Assembly (NCBI RefSeq): GCF_030867145.1
Contig: NC_134440.1
Span: 3,782,001-3,846,000 of the forward strand
Direction of reading: 5' to 3'
From: Opisthocomus hoazin
Lineage: Eukaryota; Chordata; Aves; Opisthocomiformes; Opisthocomidae
DNA: 64,000 nucleotides
This document shows, one piece after another, positions 1 to 9,385 of this stretch; the first letter of the stretch is position 1; every line of letters begins with the position of its first letter. The notes under the pieces were generated by a model. It saw only the letters and a program-made list of their open reading frames with translations, made no database searches and was not told where the DNA came from. The position numbers and the translations under genes are program-made.

Positions 1-235
1 CCTGCCACGGAAGCGGAGTGAGGACGAAACAGCCTCACAGTGACAACACGGACGCTGAGTACCTCCAAACTAGAGAACACTCAAAATATGAAATTGTATA
101 CATATTCTATGAATGCATTCTATCTTTATCTGTAACGATATCACTAAAACCAAGTGGTGAAACCTACTGTTCTGCCAGTTCTAAACCTCAGAAGCGGTCT
201 GTACGCGCTGCCTCTGTCTCACAGGCCTCCCCTAC

Positions 236-1914
236 CTGTGTTGTGCACTGGGAAGTGCTCCAACGTCGAAGGGGGAGAATCTGGTGCGCCCATCCTCCAG
301 CTGCAGGTTCGTGCGGTGGATCTGGGAGGTGGCACGTTGCTTGTCGTGGACTCTGCAAGACACCAGATACGAGCTGCTTCCCGGGCAACCTTCACCGGAA
401 AGAGCAGCTCCTGGGGACGCCTGTCGGGTTCTCCTGCTCGTACCTGGGTGTCCTTTCCTCTGGGGCACTGTAGGCGTGTTTCTGCTCGCTCACAGATCCA
501 CAGATCCACAGATCCTGGGATCCCCAAGTTTTATAGAAGACACGTGCTGAAGGGAAGCCAGGAGAGTGAGAGAACAGCTACTCAGAGCACAACCCCTTCA
601 TTTGCCCTCTCTGTCTTTCCGTCCATCTGGTTTTCACGTGCACAGCTCCCACCCCTTTCAGGCCGGAATTCAGCACGGGAACGTGCTGCCCTTGGGCTGC
701 TCCCCAGAATCGTGCTGTTACCTTTGCACTCGGCTTTGCAGGCGGAGTCCATTCACCCGTAAAATGGGCTTGGTAAGAGGTGCTGTAATAGGACTTTCCA
801 TCCCCTTGAATAGTGGGAAAGCACCCTGCCAAACAGCCAGAGGGGAAAAAGAACGGCGTTATTCCTAAAAATGCTCCATGTACCCTTGTAAGGAAGTCAG
901 AATGGTACCGAAGCTGCAATCCCGAGGCAGCTGCTCTCTTCGCATTTTAGCACTCCCGAATCTCCCTCGTAGAAGGAAACGGCGAAGGGATTCACAGCAG
1001 GTTGCAGCGAGGTGAGCTGCAGCGCTGCAGAAGCGGGATGCGGCGCATCAGAAGGCGCCGCGGCTCTGGCGCGGAAACGGCAGCGCCTGAGGACGGCGGC
1101 TGCTGGCAAGGCTGCGCAGCACCAGCTCGGCTGGCGAGCGGCTCCGCTTAGTGCTATTTGTTATGTTTTGGGAGCAGCCGATTGATTTACTCAGCTCTCA
1201 AAAGAGAAAGGCAAATATCGAAATAGCTCCGGCAGCTTGAACGGCTCGCGGCACGGCTCCGAGCCAAAGGCCCCGGAGCCCGGGGGCTGTGGGGAAGCTC
1301 TGCTGGGGACAGAGCGCTGCGGAGAACGGCTCACCCCTGTGCGCGGGCCACGGCCTGGCCGCGGGCTGGGTCTCCCAGGCTGGGTACGAGGAGGTGTAGA
1401 CGGATGGAGGGAGCTTGGTTTTCTCTCTGTCTCCACGGGGGATGTCATCCTTCTGCCTGGAGGCCATGGCCGGGCGGGGTCTCTGGCTGGGGGTGGGGTG
1501 CCAGGGGAAGCTCTCCCTCGTCTCCGAGGTGAGGATGCGGATGTGGGGGTCTGCGTGCATGCGGAGCCGCGACGCCGGGGGTCCCACCGGGGCCACCGGC
1601 TGCACGGGCCTCTCGGAAAAGGCCCGGCGCATCTCCGAGCACATCTCCCCGCCGCCCTCCCTGAGGGGGTTCAGCACGCACCCGCGGGGGGGCGGCGGGG
1701 CCGGCGCCTGCCTGGGAACCCCCCAGTGCGGGGGGAACTGGCTGTGAGAGAGCGGCCGGCGGGAGCTCTCCGGCGCCCAGCGCTCGGCCCCCAGCCGAAG
1801 GTGGGAAGCCTTGAGGAAGGCGGTGCCCGTGAGGGGCGCCGGGATGGCGGGCAGCCGGACGGCGGGCGCCGGGGCGGCGGGGGATGGGGCGGCGGGCAGC
1901 GGCACGGCCGCCAT
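236..1914 (-). CDS. TEX45: TEX45/SAXO5-like gene, 5' part (four exons, continues past the left edge)
   Basis: Four minus-strand exons join in phase: 1335-1914, 722-804, 444-481 and 236-352. The first starts at the ATG at 1912-1914 and ends at a GTGAGC donor in phase 1. The second reads GDGKSYYSTSYQAHFTGEW and ends at GTAACA in phase 0. The third is only 38 nt (KHAYSAPEERTPR) and ends at GTACGA in phase 2. The fourth reads VHDKQRATSQIHRTNLQLED and ends at GTAGGG in phase 2. Exon 1 carries FLKASHLRLG and two proline-rich stretches. Short tyrosine- and histidine-rich repeats of this kind fit the TEX45/SAXO5 (C19orf45) family of sperm and axonemal microtubule proteins. The position next to PEX11G, head to head, also matches human TEX45. 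The identity comes from recalled family style and synteny, not an alignment. The 722-804 acceptor (TTCAAG) is weak. The 3' exons are not in the window; 1-235 shows no further exon I can support. Confidence 0.62.
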
Positions 1915-2053
1915 GACCGAGCAGCCCGCAGGTCTCTCCTGACACCGGGAGGCGTCGCTATGGCGACGGCTCCGCCCCGCCCCTTCCCGCCGAGCCCCGC
2001 GCCCGCTCCGAGCCCGCCCCCGCCGTGAGACGTCGGAACCCGGAAGCGTTGCC
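1915..2053. promoter_or_regulatory. Head-to-head promoter shared by the TEX45-like gene and PEX11G
   Basis: Only 139 bp separate the two start codons (1914 on minus, 2054 on plus). The stretch is GC-rich without a TATA box. It carries GC boxes (CCGCCCCGCCCC near 1972), a GACGTC core near 2029, an ETS-type CCGGAAG at about 2040-2046, and a near-palindrome GTCGCTATGGCGAC at 1954-1967 that resembles an RFX X-box. The CpG-rich sequence extends into both first exons. Shared use by both genes is inferred from the spacing. Confidence 0.7.
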
Positions 2054-3248
2054 ATGGCGGCGGGCGCGTTCCGCGGCCTGGTCGCCGTGCTGGAGACCTA
2101 CCGGGGCCGGGACCGGCTGGTGAGTGGCGGGAGCGGCCCGGCGGGGCCCTGTGCAACCGGTGCGGCCGGGTCCTCACCGGGCGGTGCCTCCGCAGGTCCG
2201 GGCGCTCTGCTATGGCTGCCAGCTGGCGGGCGGGGCGCTGGCCGGGCCGCAGGCCTCGCCGTCCGGCCTGCCCGGGAGCCTCCTGGCCGTGTCGGCCCAG
2301 CTGAGCGCCTGCCGCACGGCCCTGCGCCTCTTCGACGACTTCGCCATGCTCCGCTACAGCTGCGCCTACGGGCTGGGCCCCAAGGTGAGAGCGGGGAAGG
2401 GGGAGCAGCGGCAGCACCCCCAGCCACACTGCAGGCTCGAGGCCTGGCTGTCCCCCCTGCTCCCCGCAGGACGAGGATGGCCTGGTGCGGGGGCTGTCGG
2501 TGCTCTGCAACCTGGCCAACCAGCTCTACTACCCCTGCGAGCACGTCGCCTGGGCGGCTGACGCCGGCGTCATCCGTGTCGGCTCGCAGAAGTGGTGGAC
2601 TCTGAGCATGGCGCTCTGGGCTTTCGCTCTGCTCCTGGGCATCCTGCGGTAAGGCTGGACAGGGAGCTGTAGGCTGCGGGGGGGAAGGAGACGGACGGGG
2701 AGCGGAGTGTGTTCCCTCGGGCATTGGGCTGAAATGGAAGACCCGCGCGGCTGCAGCAGGGTGCTCTTCCTCACGCCTGTGGTTACTGGTAGTGAAAAAC
2801 CTCCCCTTCGGCGCTGTGGCAGAAACAGCTCTGTTCTCTTCTTTTCAGGTCGCTGAGAATCTTGTTCCAGTTAAGAAGAAAGCTGAGGCAGCACGGGTGG
2901 TATGATTCCTCTCCCTGGCTATATAGCTAACCTAACCCAAACATTTCTGTCGTCATTTGTGAGCGATCGCTAATTACTATTGCATTATGAGCTATCAAGA
3001 ATGTTACACTTGCTTCCAACAGTACATCTTCGCCTCTGAGTCGACAGGCAACGAGAGCCCAAGTGAAGGCTGAGGTTTTGAGCATCCTGACAGAGGCAGC
3101 AGATCTCTGCAATGCAATCCACTGGCTGCCGCCAGGATTCCTCTGGGCTGGACGCTTTCCTCCGTGGCTGGTTGGTCTCCTGGGGACCGTGTCTTCCCTG
3201 ATTGGTATCTACCAGGCATCTAGAGGAGGAAATTCTGAAGCTGTGTAA
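2054..3248 (+). CDS. PEX11G: Peroxisomal membrane protein PEX11 gamma
   Basis: Five exons: 2054-2119, 2196-2384, 2470-2648, 2849-2896 (or 2899) and 3041-3248, giving about 229 residues; human PEX11G is 241. Codon phase closes across all junctions. The start ATG is followed by a family-like VLETYRGRDRL. Exon 2 has a cysteine-rich CRTALRLFDDFAMLRY stretch. Exon 3 has LANQLYYPCEHVAWAAD and then the hydrophobic MALWAFALLLGIL segment. Exon 5 has NAIHWLPPGFLWAGRFPPWL and the second hydrophobic segment, ending SRGGNSEAV. PEX11 proteins sit in the peroxisomal membrane and promote its elongation before fission; the gamma form lacks the extended N-terminal amphipathic region of alpha and beta. The exon 4 donor has two in-phase options three bases apart. 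The exon 5 acceptor was chosen as CTCTGAG|TCG because the nearer GACAG|GCA breaks the phase. Confidence 0.93.
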
Positions 3249-5432
3249 AAGAAAATGGGGCTCCTGAAGCTTAATTATTACTTGGTAATAGTGAGGCAGG
3301 GTGTATTTTAACTTGCCTGGGTGTTGATGGTTGTAATTCCACGCGTCCTGTAACTGGGACCGTAGTCAAGGTGTCTATGACAGAGAGGATTGTTTGCGGT
3401 TAATAATTTGTATCACTCTTCACCAGAGAAATCTTTCAAGCAAATCCTCTGAAAATCAAGAAATCTCCTAGGACTGATAAAATAGAGGGGAAAAAAGTCA
3501 CTTCCATTCTTCCTCTGTTCCAAAAGACAAATGCAACCCTCCAGTCTTTGCTGTCACTTAAAAGAGCACAAAGTCTGCGCTGGGTGGAGAAACAGCCGTG
3601 GTCTGTCACACAACGCTTCTCAGGGACGGATCCTGCGCGTTCGAGCTGCAGGCTCAGCGCTCGCTGCCTCGCCCGAACCCGGGAGGTGAGCGGTGTCGTG
3701 GGAGTTTCTCCGTCTGATGGTCGAGCCCCGAGCCGATGCCCCGGGCGCAAAGAGGAGCGAGCGGTTTTTCTGTTGTGACGGTTGTGTTTCTTTTAGAGGC
3801 GAGAGGGGAGAGAAGTAGTGACTGTTAGCAGTGCCTTGTGAGGCTTTCTCCTAGCCTGTGTTACTCCTTTAAGGAGAAATACTGGAAGCTGAGAGCAGCC
3901 AGCAGCCGCGCCGAGCCTCCGGCTGTGCCTTGACCGAATGCCGCCGGGTGGAGCTCTTCCACCAGGCGCTGCAAACACAGACCTGCTTTTTTTTTTTAAA
4001 AAAAGAAACGCAGCAAATTTAATAATCAGCGTTCAAAGGACCAATCAAACCAATGCCAAATGAGTTTTACAGTTGTATTCCTAGGCGGTGTCAATAATAA
4101 ATGGTTCAAAGGTGGCCTTGAGTGATTGTTCCTCCTGATAACTGGGCAGATGTCCTTCACCCGGTTCTAGAAAGCTCCACACAGTGCCGAGGCGACAGAA
4201 AACGTCTGTGCTGAGCTGGCTGCAGCTCCCCATCTGTTACCAGCCTTCCTTCTCCCGAAAGAGTTTGGACTGACTGCCACGGAAATGCATCTTTGGAGAA
4301 CGGTTCTGCTTTGTCTGCGCGGCGCTTGCGCTGCCTGCAGCGCAGTACGGCACAGACCGCCTTTCCAGGAGCTTTCACTGCTCTTTTTTTTATGTTGTTT
4401 TTTCTGGCACCAGCATGGGAAACTATCTCCCGCGTGTGTTCAAAGAGCAGAGCGAGGTCTTGGTGTTCTTTATCCTTCGTCCTGGCCTTGCTGTTTATCC
4501 CGACCTTCACCCCGTGAAGTGCCGCAGAGGATGCCTTCCTGGCTGCGCTCGGAACCTGGGGTCAGATTTACAGGTTTCAGTACAAGTCGGGGTGTAGGCA
4601 GGCGTTATCTGGCAGAAACTCTCGGTTTTTCTCTACTCAGGCCGCAGGTCTCGTGCCCAAACAGGCGGTGCTGCCGTCCTGCTGCTTGGGGACAGCTGGA
4701 GCCACTCCCCGCTCCTGTCACCATCTGCACCGGCTCCTGCTGCAAGTCAGGGGGTTTTAACAAGAAATCAGATTCTGTCTCTTGGCATTCTTAACCTCGT
4801 TAAACCATTCCTTCAGAACACGTGCTCCTGCTTAGCATGGGACGAGGTGCAGTTAATGCAATTAAAAAAAAAAAAAAAAGAACAAATACATACACCCCCC
4901 CGATGCCAGAGTGGTGAAGCTCTAAAGCACGCTTTTAATTTTAACGTCGAGCAAGGACGCTGGGCAGTGCTCTAAGTGCGTTTGCTTCATCCGCTCTCTC
5001 ATGGAGGGAATTAGACTGAAGCTGGGGAGGTGCAGGACGGACCCAAACATGCAAAGATAAAGCAAAATCCGGCAATTCAGAATTTCTGACGTTTCTGTTT
5101 TTCTGTAGCGCGGTTTTGGCCCCCGACAACGTGTAGCAGGTGAGCCCCCATGGCTGCTGCTGCTGCCTGCCCAGGGCCACCCTCGCTCTTTTTTACTGCA
5201 AGCCCTCGCACGGACAGACCTGATATTCTCAAAATCTGCCTTATTTTTTCTTTCCCCTTCTTTTCTGCTGCGGCCACCAGCCCAGCTCCGCTCCTGCTCT
5301 GCTCCGTGCGGGGACCGGGGGCGGACGGGCCCCGGCTCCAGCATTTCTGTCCCCTTTTTGGCAGGGAGACGCCATCACTAGGCTTTCTCGGCTGCTGCCC
5401 GCTGCCCGAGCCCTGCTGCGGGAGGGAGCGGT
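3249..5432 (+). other. PEX11G 3' UTR and spacer
   Basis: No coding exon is recognised here. The canonical AATAAA at 4096-4101 is a candidate distal poly(A) signal, implying a 3' UTR up to about 0.87 kb. A long A run at about 4863-4879 follows an AT-rich patch and is followed by CCCCCCC. The remaining open frames are short and have no splice or family support. From about 5.2 kb the sequence becomes GC-rich toward the next gene's CpG island. Confidence 0.5.
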
Positions 5433-5479
5433 GCCCCTGCCCCTACCCCTACCCCTGCGCCTGCCCCTACCCCTGCCCC
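5433..5479. repeat. C-rich CCCCTA/CCCCTG array (G4/i-motif prone)
   Basis: A short imperfect hexamer array of CCCCTG and CCCCTA units. The minus strand therefore carries eight closely spaced runs of four G separated by two or three bases, well above the four runs needed for an intramolecular G-quadruplex. It lies about 100 bp upstream of the apparent start region of the downstream Kelch gene. The unit resembles telomeric CCCTAA but is one C longer and one A shorter, so it is not a true telomere repeat. Confidence 0.8.
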
Positions 5480-6000
5480 GGGGCGCGGCCGCGTTGCCGC
5501 CGGGCACGCAGGGGTTAAGGGGCGGCGCATGCGCACGCCTGGTCCCGGCTCCCATTCACAAAGAGCTCAGGGAAGGTCGGCGCGGGCGCTGATTGGCCGT
5601 TCCGCCGCGGCGGGGGGAGGGGCGGGGCGGGGCCGGCGGCGGGGCGGCCACGCGGCGGGGCGGGGCGCAGCTCAGAGCGAGCGGCGAGCGCGGCGGGCCC
5701 GGAGCGAGCCCCCGGCGAGGTGCGGGACGGGGACGCGTGGGGGGTGGGGGGAGCGCGCATCGCCCCGCGGGACCGCGCTCGGCACCGGCGTGCGGGCCCG
5801 GGACCGTCCGCTGCCCCGCGTCGGTCTGCGCCGGGCGAGCCCCGGCGCTGCGGGACGGCCCCTCCAAGCTCCCTATCCCGGCCGGGTCCCGCGCTCCCGC
5901 CGCAGCCCTGCGGTGCGGGCCCGGCTGCGCCCCGGCCCGTCCCGGGCACCGCTGACCGCACGCCGCCGCGCTGACTCTGTGTTTTTTTTTCCCTTTGCAG
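5480..6000 (+). promoter_or_regulatory. CpG-island promoter, non-coding exon 1 and 5' UTR intron of the Kelch gene
   Basis: The stretch is dense in CpG and GC boxes, with an inverted CCAAT box (ATTGG at 5592-5596) and no TATA box. A non-coding first exon probably begins near 5620-5660 and ends at 5719 (GGCGAG|GTGCGG). The intron ends at a strong acceptor, a T run followed by CCCTTTGCAG at 5991-6000. Only 16 nt then precede the start codon. Transcription start is inferred from composition. Confidence 0.65.
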
Positions 6001-6016
6001 AGCGACCTCCCCCGCC

Positions 6017-7786
6017 ATGTCCGTCAGCAGCCACGAGACCCGAAAATCCCGCTCGAGCTCCGGCTCGATGAACATCCACCTCTTCCACAAACCGGGCCAC
6101 GCCGACAGCCTCCTCACCCACCTCAACCTGCTCCGCAAGCGGCACCTCTTCACCGACGTGGTGCTGCGGGCGGGGAACCGCGCCTTCCACTGCCACCGGG
6201 CCGTCCTGGCCTCCTGCAGCCGCTACTTCGACGCCATGTTCAGCGGGGGCTTGAAGGAGAGCAGGGACGCCGAGGTCAACTTCCACGACTCCCTCCACCC
6301 CGAGGTGCTGGAGCTGCTGCTGGACTACGCGTACTCGGCCCGCGTGCTGATTAACGAGGAGAACGCGGAGTCCTTGCTGGAGGCTGGGGACATGTTGCAG
6401 TTTCAGGACATTCGGGACGCTTCAGCTGATTTTTTGGAGAAGAATCTCTACCCTGGGAACTGCTTGAACATGCTGCTGCTGTCTGACGCCCACTGCTGCG
6501 AGCGGCTGCTGGAGCTGTCCTGGAGGATGGCGTTGGCCAACTTCACCTCGCTCTGCAAGACCGAAGACTTCCTCCGACTGCCCAAAGACAAGCTGCTGGA
6601 GCTGGTGGAGAGCGAAGAGCTGGAGGTAGAGGACGAGACGCTGGTCTACGAAGCTGTTATAGGCTGGATCCGGTACGATTTGCCCCGACGCCACGAAGTT
6701 CTGCCGGAGTTGCTGCGCTCCGTCCGCCTGGCCCTTCTGCCCGAGTCCTACCTGCGGAAGCAAGTGGCCTGCGAGAAGCTGGTGACCAGCCACAAGCTGG
6801 GGGAGGAGATCGTGGCCGACGCCGTACGATGCAAAATGAAGATCCTGCAAAACGACGGCCTGGTGACGGGCTGCTGTGCCCGACCCCGCAAGGTCAGCCA
6901 GGCCCTGCTGCTGCTCGGTGGCCAGACCTTCATGTGCGACAAGATCTACATGCTGGATCATAAAACCAGCGAGATCATTCCTCGTGCTGACATCCCAAGC
7001 CCTCGTAAAGAGTGCAGCGCCTGCGCCATCGGGTGCAAAGTGTACATCACCGGCGGCAAAGGCTCCGAGAACGGCGCTTCCAAAGACGTCTGGGTTTATG
7101 ACACCCTCCACGACGAGTGGGCGAAAGCTGCTCCCATGCTGGTGGCGCGGTTTGGCCACGGTTCTGCCGAGCTGGACCACTGCCTGTACGTGGTGGGGGG
7201 TCACACAGCAGTGAGCGGTGCCTTCCCGGCCTCCCCCTCCGTCTCTCTCAAGCAAGTCGAACACTACGACCCGCAGCTGGACAAATGGTCCTTGGTGGCT
7301 CCTCTCCGAGAAGGCGTCAGCAACGCCGCCGTGGTGGGAGCCAAGATGAAGCTGTTTGTTTTTGGTGGCACCAGCGCCAACCAGGAGAAGCTGCCCAAGG
7401 TGCAGTGCTTCGATCCCCGCCAGAATCGCTGGACGGTGCCCGGCAGCTGCCCCCAGCCGTGGCGGTACACGGCCGCCGCCGTGGTGGGCAGCCACATCAT
7501 CGTCATCGGGGGGGACACGGAGTTCTCCGCCAGCTCTGCTTACCGCTTCCACAGTGACACCTACCAGTGGTCCAAATTCGGGGACGTCACCGCTAAGCGC
7601 ATCAGCTGCCGCGCTGTCACGTCGGGGAACAGACTGTACGTGGTGGGGGGCTACTGCGGGGCTCAGCGCTGCAAGACGCTGGACTGTTACGACCCATCGT
7701 CCGACACGTGGAGCAGCGTCACAACAGTGCCTTACTCCCTCATCCCCACCGCCTTCGTCAGCACCTGGAAGTACCTCTCTGCCTGA
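6017..7786 (+). CDS. BTB-BACK-Kelch protein of the ENC1/KLHL25 family (ENC3-type paralogue suspected)
   Basis: A 589-residue protein in one uninterrupted coding exon; ENC1 and KLHL25 are also 589 residues. The opening MSVSSHETRKSRSS and the closing SLIPTAFVSTWKYL are typical of this family. Residues about 36-140 are the BTB domain (LFTDVVLRAG, FHCHRAVLASCSRYFDAMF). Residues about 145-250 are the BACK domain (LLSDAHCCERLLELSW). About 296-583 is a six-bladed Kelch propeller with Gly-Gly doublets in each blade (LLLGGQTF, VYITGGKG, LYVVGGHT, LFVFGGTS, IIVIGGDT, LYVVGGYC). Such proteins are substrate adaptors of CUL3 ubiquitin ligases: BTB binds CUL3 and Kelch binds the substrate. The BTB and BACK parts differ enough from KLHL25 as I remember it that a separate paralogue is more likely, perhaps the ENC3 known from fish. 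The paralogue assignment is open; the family is certain. Confidence 0.93.
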   Translation: MSVSSHETRKSRSSSGSMNIHLFHKPGHADSLLTHLNLLRKRHLFTDVVLRAGNRAFHCHRAVLASCSRYFDAMFSGGLKESRDAEVNFHDSLHPEVLELLLDYAYSARVLINEENAESLLEAGDMLQFQDIRDASADFLEKNLYPGNCLNMLLLSDAHCCERLLELSWRMALANFTSLCKTEDFLRLPKDKLLELVESEELEVEDETLVYEAVIGWIRYDLPRRHEVLPELLRSVRLALLPESYLRKQVACEKLVTSHKLGEEIVADAVRCKMKILQNDGLVTGCCARPRKVSQALLLLGGQTFMCDKIYMLDHKTSEIIPRADIPSPRKECSACAIGCKVYITGGKGSENGASKDVWVYDTLHDEWAKAAPMLVARFGHGSAELDHCLYVVGGHTAVSGAFPASPSVSLKQVEHYDPQLDKWSLVAPLREGVSNAAVVGAKMKLFVFGGTSANQEKLPKVQCFDPRQNRWTVPGSCPQPWRYTAAAVVGSHIIVIGGDTEFSASSAYRFHSDTYQWSKFGDVTAKRISCRAVTSGNRLYVVGGYCGAQRCKTLDCYDPSSDTWSSVTTVPYSLIPTAFVSTWKYLSA

Positions 7787-9385
7787 ATCACGCTGTGCTG
7801 AAGAACCTGGAAGGTATATAGCTGCGGATCAACCCAGAGCTCCTCTGCAGAACTTCGTGCACGTGAGGGTGAAACCCCGAGGGGCAGATGCACGTGGATC
7901 TGGACTGGAGTTGTCCTAGAGAACAGCCTTGTGTGTACATCGGCTCCAGAAACCTGCTTCCAGGCTGGTAGTTAGAGATGTAAAACCCTGCAGGAGAGAG
8001 AACGTCTCTTTAGGTGCTGGAACGCTGTGGGGAGAAGATTAGTATAAATAACAAGACGCTTGACCTGGCATCCTAGCCCTTCTGCTCGCTTGGCCTATGC
8101 AAAGATTTTGGGGAATGCTGTCTGCGAGGAGGATTGGGTGTCGCCCCGGTACAGAAAGCTCATCGAGTCGGTCGTTTTGTTAACGGGCAGGCTGGGAGCT
8201 GGGATAGACCGCGCGGTGCCGTGGGGGACTGCCTGCTGCTTTTAGCACAGCCTCCTCCTCCTCCTGGTGCCACGGTTAATCGGCTGCTGGCACCTAAATG
8301 TCTTGTGGGACACGAGGGCTGCGAGCTGGTGCCAGAACAAGATTATAGCTGGGATTTAGTCCCAGACTGGTTGGTAACTGCATTTGTAAGACAAGCCCTG
8401 TCTACATATAAACACAGGGTTTCTCCGCTTCTAATTATTCTCTGGTGTCCCTTTCATGCCATTTTTTTCCTGCTACGCAGCAATTAACTTTTTAAAAATT
8501 TGCAGCTGGAATGAAACCTTTCCAAAGGCTCTTGGCAGAAAAGATGCCAGTGAATCACAGATCCCAGCAGGTTTTTTTTCTTTTGCCTTTGCAAGAGGCC
8601 TGCTACCCAAATGAACATGTTTAATGTGATAGTGTCCTGCGATACCTATAGAAAATTCCTGGATGTAGAGGGAAACAAGCAGCCGTCACTCCACGAGAGC
8701 AGCGTTTGAGGATTTGAGGCCTGGGGAGCGTTCTTGGGTTTGCTGCACTCGGTCTCACAAGACTTCCTTCTGCACTACAGGCTTTGCACCCAATTTTGCC
8801 AGCGTCTCGCTTCACTGAGGATCCAGACAGCAGACGTGGGCAGCAGGAATGCCTCCTCCTACCTAGCGAGCCTGTGAACTGGATGCCAGCCCACGCGTGG
8901 GTCTCGTTAGCTTCAGCAGGGCTCACGGCAACGGTGCTGGCTTTGAACCGCTCCTGTAAATCCCCCTCGTTCAGACCAGGGAGGGGACAAGCACGGAGGG
9001 ACCTCCTCGGGCTGGCAGCTTGGGCTGGCCTTGGAGACAGCAAAAGGTTTCCAAGTTTTCTCTTAACTTCTGTGATCTCAGAGCAGGAACCGGAGGGACA
9101 TTTTTTACTTCTTTGACTGAATATTTTGTTTTGAGTGATATTTACTAGAAAGGACGAAGGAAGCTCCTAAGTAACTGGCAGCAGGCTCGGGGCTGCACTG
9201 CTGTGACCTGGAATGCAGGCAGCACCAGAGGCTGTTGCCTGAAATGTCTTAACATGGGACAGTGCTTTGCCCATGGGCTGGTTCTGATTCGTTTTTTTTT
9301 CTTTTTTAATACAGCAGTTGTGTGTGTTTATTACTCAGCCTGGAGCTGCTTCAATAAATCTGAATAAAATCCACCGTGTCCCTTG
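7787..9385 (+). other. 3' UTR of the Kelch gene with two poly(A) signals
   Basis: Non-coding sequence follows the TGA. Two overlapping-range poly(A) signals, AATAAA at 9353-9358 and 9363-9368, are followed by GT/T-rich sequence (CCGTGTCCCTTGCCTGTTCTGT), a good cleavage context. This gives a 3' UTR of about 1.6 kb. The T runs at 8464-8470, 8572-8582 and 9291-9306 may be U-rich regulatory tracts. Confidence 0.7.

Noticed and set aside
1237-2028. A 263-codon plus-strand frame before PEX11G
   Set aside because: It is antisense to TEX45-like exon 1 and the GC-rich promoter; the minus strand has the coherent exon chain.
5433-5479. Interstitial telomere repeat
   Set aside because: The unit is CCCCTA/CCCCTG, not CCCTAA, and the array is under 50 bp.
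6422-7552. A 376-codon minus-strand frame under the Kelch gene
   Set aside because: Antisense shadow of a GC-rich coding exon; the plus strand has a complete BTB-BACK-Kelch protein.
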